Assembly: GCA_030427205.1 (NCBI GenBank)
Contig: JAUHXC010000006.1
Location: 1-64,000, forward strand
Direction: 5' to 3'
Length of the DNA: 64,000 nt
Source of the DNA: a bacterium
GTDB lineage: Bacteria; Myxococcota_A; Bradymonadia; UBA7976; UBA1532
A model generated the notes under the pieces. The model ran no database searches, was not told the origin of the DNA, and saw only the letters and a program-made list of their open reading frames with translations. This document shows positions 58,978-64,000 of the stretch, one piece after another (positions within the stretch are counted from its first letter, which is position 1; each line of letters begins with the position of its first letter). Position numbers and translations under genes: made by a program.

Positions 58978-61900
58978 ATGGCCGCTCTGCCGCCGTCGTT
59001 CTACGAGACCGTCTGTGAGGCGCTCGCGCCCCGCTGTGGGGGTGAGGTGCACACGGTGCGTGCGCTCGGCTCTCCCTTCGGCGAAGGCACGTTCGAACGC
59101 TGGGTGGCCGCCGGCCTGTTGACCACCGACGAGGCGGCGACGCTGCTCGGCCTGGCCCAGCGCGGACGGGTCGACGGGCTGCGCATCGAGGCGGTGCTCA
59201 ACCCGGGCACGAAGAACAGCTCGACCGGCGACGACTGGGGCTGGGGCTTCGACTCGGGTGACAAGACCGCCGCCGACCGCCGACCGCGGGCCCGCTCGGT
59301 CCCGCCGTCGCGCCGCCCGCTGCCGCCGCGCGAGGGGCCCGACGAAGACAGCTGGGGCTGGGGCGCCGACGAGAGCAGCGCGATCTTCGAGTCGCTGATC
59401 AGCGAAGACCTCGTCGGCCTGGACGACGGCGCCCGCTTCCGCCTCGACAGCCCGCACAGCCGCACCCGCATCTTCGAGGTCTACCGCAGCCGCGACCTGC
59501 TGATGGGTCGCGACGTCGCCGCCTGCGTGCTGCGGCCCGACGCGCCGCTCGGCAGCGGCAACTTCGTCGCGGCCGTGCGCCTGCTCGGCAGCTTGCAGCA
59601 CCCGCAGATCGAGGCGGTCTACGAGCTCGACCGCACGCCGGAGGGCGTGCCGTTCTACGTCACCGCCGAGCCGCTCGAAGCGACGCTGGCCCAGGTGTTC
59701 AAGCAGATCGCGCAGGACGAGATCGCCGCCCGCGACGAGTGGCCGCTCGCCGCCCGGCTCGAAGCGCTGCTCGACGTGGCCCGGGCGGTGGCCTTCGCCC
59801 ACCGCGCCGGGGTGGTGCACCGCGACCTGCGGCCGAGCAAGGTCCGGCTCGGCGCGTTCGGCGAGACGCTGCTCACCGGCTGGTTCCGCGCCCGCCGCAA
59901 GGCCGACGAGCCCGACGCCAGCCTCGACGCCGCGCTCGCCCTGGTCGGCAGCGGCCTGGGCTATCTCGCGCCGGAGCGGCTGGAGCACGGGCTGAGCGCC
60001 GCGGGCACGCCGGCGGACGTCTGGGGCCTCGGCGCGATGCTCTACGGCTGCCTGACCCGTCGGCCGCCGTTCGCCGGCTCGTCGCGCCAGGTCACCGACG
60101 CCATCCGCACGGGCGAGGTCGTGCCGCCCGAAGAGCGGGCGCCGGGCACACCCGGCTCGCTGGCGACGCTGTGCATGCAGGCGCTGCGCATCGACCCCAG
60201 CGAGCGGCGGCTCTCGGCCGACGAGTTCGTCGCCGAGATCGAAGACTACCTCGACGGGACGCGCACCGAAGAGCGCCGGCTCGAGCAGGCCGAGGAGCGC
60301 TTCGAAGACGCCAACGCCACCGCCGAGCGCTATCTGGCCGCGCGCAGCCGGCTGGCGACGGCGTGGAGCGACGCGGCGGCCTTGCGCGCCGACCCCGAGA
60401 AGGGCAGCGCCGGACTCGCCGCGCGGGAGGCGCTCGACGGGCTGCGCCGCGAAGCCGAAGAGGCGTTCTACGCCGCCGACGACGCCTATATCCGCGTGCT
60501 GTCGGTCATGCCCGGCTTCGAGCCGGCCCACTACGGCCTGTGCCGGCTGTATTTTCGGGCGTTGCAGGACGCCGAGCGCGGGCGCATGCGCGCCCCCCGG
60601 CACTACCTGCGCTCGAGCATCGAGCAGCTCGACCCGGGCGGCTTCGGCGAGGCCCTCGCCGCCTCGGCGCGCCTCGAGATCCGCAGCCGGCCGTCGGGCA
60701 CCGAGGTCCGCTTCCACCAGTATCGCAACCGGGGCGGGGTGCAGACCCCCGACCGCGGACGGGTCGTGGGCCAGACCCCGCTGGCCTTCGAAGACGTGCG
60801 GCCGGGCACCTATGTGCTGGTGCTCGACGGCCCGGGCAAGCGGCCGTTCGTGCTGCCGATCCACCTCGAACCGGGCAGCAACCTCTCGCTCTCGGTGCGG
60901 CTGCCGGAGAAGGTGCCCTCCGGCTTCGTCTACGTGCCCGCCGGGCCGTGCCGGGTGGGTATGGACGGCGAGGCGGCCGAGCTCGCCGAGGCCCTGCCGC
61001 CGGGCCGGGTCGAGCTCGGCGGGTTCTTCGCCGCCCGCGATCCGGTGACGTTCGGCGAATATCGCGAGTTCCTGCACGCGCTCTGGCAGCGCGACCCCGC
61101 CACCGCCGCCCAGCATGCGCCGCGGGCGTTCGACGGCGCGCCGCCGATGTGGAGCCCCGAGGCCAGCGGCTACGGGCTGCCGGTCATCGGCCGCGACGGC
61201 CAGACCTGGGGCGCCGATCACCCGGTCGTCGGCCTGCGCCCGGCGGACGTGCGGGCCTATATCGAGTGGCGCAGCGCCCGCGACGGGCGCGCCTATCGCC
61301 TGCTCGGCGAGCTCGAGTGGGAGAAGCTGGCCCGCGGCGCCGAGGGCCGCGCTTATCCGTGGGGCGAGCGGCCCGAGCCCACCTTCTGTCACCACCTCGG
61401 CAGCGACGGGCGCGCGCCCTACCTGCGCCCGGTGGGCGCCGTCGAGGCCGACCGCTCGGTCTACGGCGTGCGCGATCTGGCCGGCGGCGTGCGAGAGTTC
61501 GTCCGCGGGATCGACGGCGAGATCGGCCTGCGCGGCGGCAGCTGGTTGTTCCCGTTCAGCGAATGCCATCTCGCCACCCGGAGTCGGCTGGGCGAGACCG
61601 TGCCGCTGTCGGCCCTGGGCTTCCGGCTCGCGGCCGACGGCCCCGACGGGCCACGAGACGGCGCGCCGAGCATCGCGCCCGAGCCCGACTGGGCGATGCC
61701 GGCGCCGGCCGGTGCCGGCGACGACGGGATCGCCGGCGACGAGCTCGCCAGCGCCGAGCTGACCGTCGACGGGCGCTCGATCCTGCTCGCCGCGGGCATC
61801 CCGCCCGTCGCGCAGGCGGACGGGGACGACGGCCTCGACGCGCTCGATACCGGGCCGGACCGCTACACGCTGATGGACGAGATCGCCCGGGGCAGCATGG

Positions 61901-64000
61901 GCAAGGTCATGCTGGCCTACGACCGCGTCCTGCAGCGCCACGTGGCGCTCAAGCTGCTGCACGACAAGCACCGCGGCGACAAGCTCAGCCGCTATCGCTT
62001 CGTGATGGAGGCCCGCATCACCGGCCGGCTGCAGCACCCGACGATGGTGCCGGTCTACGACATGGGGGTCTTCCGCAACGGGCAGCGCTTCTTCGCGATG
62101 AAGGTCATCGAAGGGCAGAGCCTGCAAGACGTGCTGCGGGCGCGCAGCGCGGGCGATCGGCGGACGCTGACCGACTTCAACCGCGATCGCCTGATGACCG
62201 TGATGCGCCGGGTCTGCCAGGGCATCGCCTTCACCCACGAGCGGCGCATCGTGCACCGCGACCTCAAGCCGGCCAACATCCTGCTCGGCGACTTCGGCGA
62301 GGTGTGCATCGTCGACCTCGGCCTCGCCCGCTGCCTCGAACCCGACCCCAGCGACATGGCCGACGTCGAAGAGGCCCGCGAGCTGGCGCAGGCCGACGGG
62401 CGCGTCACCCGGGTCGGCTCGGTCATCGGCACGCCGTACTACATGTCGCCCGAGCAGGCCATGGGGCTGCAGGACCTCGTCGACGACCGCAGCGACATCT
62501 ACGGCCTGGGCGCGATCCTCTACCACGTGCTCACCCACCGCCCGCCGTTCAGCGGGCGCAAGGTCAACGAAGTGCTGGCCAAGGTGCGCCGGGGCAACCC
62601 CCGCCCGCCGAGCCAGGTCGCGCCCGATCAGGCCATCGCCGGCGAGCTCGACCGCATCGTGCTCAAGACGTTGTCGATGGACCCCCGCGACCGCCACGAG
62701 AGCGCGCTCGACCTGGCCGACGACCTCGCGCTGTATCAGGCGCGGGCCCGCATGCAGGAGCAGAGCCGCGAGGTCTCCCGGCAGCGGGCGGCGCGGGCGG
62801 CGCGCACCTTCCAGGCCATCGAGAAGGAGCAGGCGCGGCTCGACGAGATGCGGGCGCGGGTCGACGCGCTCAAGGGGGTCGAAGGCGAGGCGCTCGACCC
62901 GCTCGACCGCCGGCGGCGGGTGGTGCACCAGCAGGAGAAGATCCGCCAGCAGGAAGAGCAGATCGAAGCCCACCTCGCGCTGGCCGTGCGCCAGACCCGG
63001 CTCGCGCGGGACGCCGGGCAGGCCCAGCTGCGCGAGCGGCTGGTGCACCTGCTCAAGACCCGCTGCATGCGCGCCGAGCGCATCCGCGATCCGGGCGCGG
63101 TGGCCTACTACACCCACCTGCTGCGGCAGCTCGACGACCCCGAGCAGCAGCTCGCCCGCTGGCTCTCGCGGGGCGCGCCGCTGTCGGTGCATACCCGCCC
63201 GGTCGACATCGAGGTCGTCGTGCAGCGGGTCATCGAGCGCGCGCGGCGCCTCGAAGCCGGGCCCACCTTGCAGCAGGGCCGCAGCCCGTTGACCGTACCC
63301 GACGTCGCCGTCGGCAGCGGCCTGTGCACCTTCACCCGCAACCAGGTCTCGATGCGCATGCCGTTCTCCGTGGTGCGCGATCGACCCGTCGAGGTCGAGC
63401 TGCACTGGCCCGCGGCGATGTACCCCGGCTTCGCCTGCGTGCCCGGCGGCCGCTTCCTCTACGGCGGCGACCCGCTCGTCGACGAGGGCCACGCCGCGCG
63501 CTCGGCCCGGATTCCGACCTATCACATCGGCATCCACCCGGTGACCTGCGGCGAGTACGCCGTGTGGCTCGAAGAGCTGGCCGATACCCCCGACCAGCGG
63601 GCGGCGCGGGTGCCGATCATGGGCCGCGACGGGCTGCCGCTGTGGGGCCCCGAAGGGCAGGCCCGCTTCGGGCGCTACGACCCCGACCGGCCGGTGACCG
63701 GCATCACCCTGGCCGACGCCCACGCCTACGCCCAATGGCGCTCGAAGCGCGACGGCGTGCGCTACCGTCTGCCGACCAGCGCCGAGTGGGAGAAGGCCGC
63801 CCGCGGCGTCGACGGCCGGACCTGGCCTTGGGGCGACCGCTTCGAACCGCTCTACAGCCGCGCCGAGGCCGCGCTGTATCCGGTGGGCCGCTTCCCGCAG
63901 GACGCCTCGCCCTACGGGGTGCACGACCTCGTCACCGGGGTCATCGAGTGGACGCTCACCGCCGCCCGTGACGACCCCAACGCGTGCTACGTGCGCGGCG
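58978..64000 (+). CDS. giant tandem kinase/FGE protein: pseudokinase-FGE-kinase-FGE, C-terminus off the edge
   Basis: ATG 58978 follows GGGGAGGAG, and the frame stays open to base 64000 (at least 1674 residues). Residues 1-160 are an acidic lead with DWGWGFD and SWGWGAD repeats. First kinase-like domain, about 165-430: the catalytic lysine is replaced (VAACVL, Cys183), HRDLRPSKV keeps the aspartate, DFG is GWF (301-303) and the glycine loop is lost, so it is a pseudokinase. FGE domain 1 is about 650-885 (YVPAGPCRVGMDG, GFRLAADG). Second kinase 960-1260 is intact (Lys992, HRDLKPAN 1093, DLG 1113). A long coiled coil then leads to FGE domain 2 from about 1483 (CVPGGRFLYGGDP), cut by the edge. 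Confidence 0.9.
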   Translation, partial: MAALPPSFYETVCEALAPRCGGEVHTVRALGSPFGEGTFERWVAAGLLTTDEAATLLGLAQRGRVDGLRIEAVLNPGTKNSSTGDDWGWGFDSGDKTAADRRPRARSVPPSRRPLPPREGPDEDSWGWGADESSAIFESLISEDLVGLDDGARFRLDSPHSRTRIFEVYRSRDLLMGRDVAACVLRPDAPLGSGNFVAAVRLLGSLQHPQIEAVYELDRTPEGVPFYVTAEPLEATLAQVFKQIAQDEIAARDEWPLAARLEALLDVARAVAFAHRAGVVHRDLRPSKVRLGAFGETLLTGWFRARRKADEPDASLDAALALVGSGLGYLAPERLEHGLSAAGTPADVWGLGAMLYGCLTRRPPFAGSSRQVTDAIRTGEVVPPEERAPGTPGSLATLCMQALRIDPSERRLSADEFVAEIEDYLDGTRTEERRLEQAEERFEDANATAERYLAARSRLATAWSDAAALRADPEKGSAGLAAREALDGLRREAEEAFYAADDAYIRVLSVMPGFEPAHYGLCRLYFRALQDAERGRMRAPRHYLRSSIEQLDPGGFGEALAASARLEIRSRPSGTEVRFHQYRNRGGVQTPDRGRVVGQTPLAFEDVRPGTYVLVLDGPGKRPFVLPIHLEPGSNLSLSVRLPEKVPSGFVYVPAGPCRVGMDGEAAELAEALPPGRVELGGFFAARDPVTFGEYREFLHALWQRDPATAAQHAPRAFDGAPPMWSPEASGYGLPVIGRDGQTWGADHPVVGLRPADVRAYIEWRSARDGRAYRLLGELEWEKLARGAEGRAYPWGERPEPTFCHHLGSDGRAPYLRPVGAVEADRSVYGVRDLAGGVREFVRGIDGEIGLRGGSWLFPFSECHLATRSRLGETVPLSALGFRLAADGPDGPRDGAPSIAPEPDWAMPAPAGAGDDGIAGDELASAELTVDGRSILLAAGIPPVAQADGDDGLDALDTGPDRYTLMDEIARGSMGKVMLAYDRVLQRHVALKLLHDKHRGDKLSRYRFVMEARITGRLQHPTMVPVYDMGVFRNGQRFFAMKVIEGQSLQDVLRARSAGDRRTLTDFNRDRLMTVMRRVCQGIAFTHERRIVHRDLKPANILLGDFGEVCIVDLGLARCLEPDPSDMADVEEARELAQADGRVTRVGSVIGTPYYMSPEQAMGLQDLVDDRSDIYGLGAILYHVLTHRPPFSGRKVNEVLAKVRRGNPRPPSQVAPDQAIAGELDRIVLKTLSMDPRDRHESALDLADDLALYQARARMQEQSREVSRQRAARAARTFQAIEKEQARLDEMRARVDALKGVEGEALDPLDRRRRVVHQQEKIRQQEEQIEAHLALAVRQTRLARDAGQAQLRERLVHLLKTRCMRAERIRDPGAVAYYTHLLRQLDDPEQQLARWLSRGAPLSVHTRPVDIEVVVQRVIERARRLEAGPTLQQGRSPLTVPDVAVGSGLCTFTRNQVSMRMPFSVVRDRPVEVELHWPAAMYPGFACVPGGRFLYGGDPLVDEGHAARSARIPTYHIGIHPVTCGEYAVWLEELADTPDQRAARVPIMGRDGLPLWGPEGQARFGRYDPDRPVTGITLADAHAYAQWRSKRDGVRYRLPTSAEWEKAARGVDGRTWPWGDRFEPLYSRAEAALYPVGRFPQDASPYGVHDLVTGVIEWTLTAARDDPNACYVRG

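Noticed and set aside
61000..61640. FGE domains taken as true sulfatase-activating enzymes
   Set aside because: No sulfatase gene is in the window, the copper cysteines were not seen, and kinase-linked FGE domains are generally non-catalytic or of other function.
55846..63924. A 2692-codon open frame on the minus strand
   Set aside because: It is the shadow of the GC-rich E1 and kinase genes; the product is a mix of Gly, Arg, Ala, Val, His and Asp without domains, and the plus-strand genes have clear motifs and ribosome-binding sites.

Overview
The window is 64 kb of very GC-rich DNA from what looks like a predatory- or myxobacteria-like Gram-negative, most likely Myxococcota or the related Bradymonadota. 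The grounds are: many small lipoproteins and beta-barrel proteins, eukaryotic-type Ser/Thr kinases fused to FGE-sulfatase domains, FHA-sigma54 activators, a thrombospondin type 3 repeat protein, alternative complex III with a caa3 oxidase, and a sphingosine-phosphate-lyase-like enzyme. The phylum is inferred, not proven. No tRNA, rRNA, CRISPR array, phage or insertion sequence was recognised.

Layout. 1-9.3 kb: a secreted terpenoid-cyclase-fold protein cut by the left edge, an NSUN-type RNA methyltransferase with a detached PUA-like partner, a lipoprotein group, and a tldD-tldE operon ending in a Tat-like exported protein. 9.3-9.8 kb: a gene-free, hairpin-rich stretch before an HNH endonuclease. 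10.4-18.2 kb: a short-chain dehydrogenase, a very large secreted metzincin-like protease coupled to a barrel protein, a CBS-pair protein and an alanine/lysine-rich protein with an IF-2 N-terminal-type domain. 18.2-24.3 kb: the S1P-lyase-like enzyme with a membrane protein, a NYN/OST-HTH protein, a PI-PLC-like lipoprotein, a 6S RNA gene with promoter and terminator, an RHH-FHA protein and dtd.

24.3-32 kb is a signalling block: a kinase-FGE fusion, a membrane/TPR-like protein, a PEGA-type transmembrane kinase and a translationally coupled FHA-sigma54 activator. 32-39.3 kb holds a diheme lipoprotein, a three-gene exopolysaccharide operon (epimerase, UDP-sugar dehydrogenase, BY-kinase), a nucleotidyltransferase and a bile-acid/sodium symporter-family protein.

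40.4-54.3 kb is one 13-gene respiratory operon: actABCDEF, a small membrane protein, SCO, cytochrome oxidase subunits II-I-III-IV and a terminal membrane protein. Quinol electrons would pass through alternative complex III to a haem-c-bearing subunit II and then to an A2-type oxidase. Subunit IV carries a long AEGAAP-repeat tail. The right end has a metal-site-degenerate metallo-beta-lactamase-fold lipoprotein, two small envelope genes, a fused alpha/beta 2-oxoacid dehydrogenase E1, and a giant open-ended pseudokinase-FGE-kinase-FGE protein, which is the most unusual gene here.
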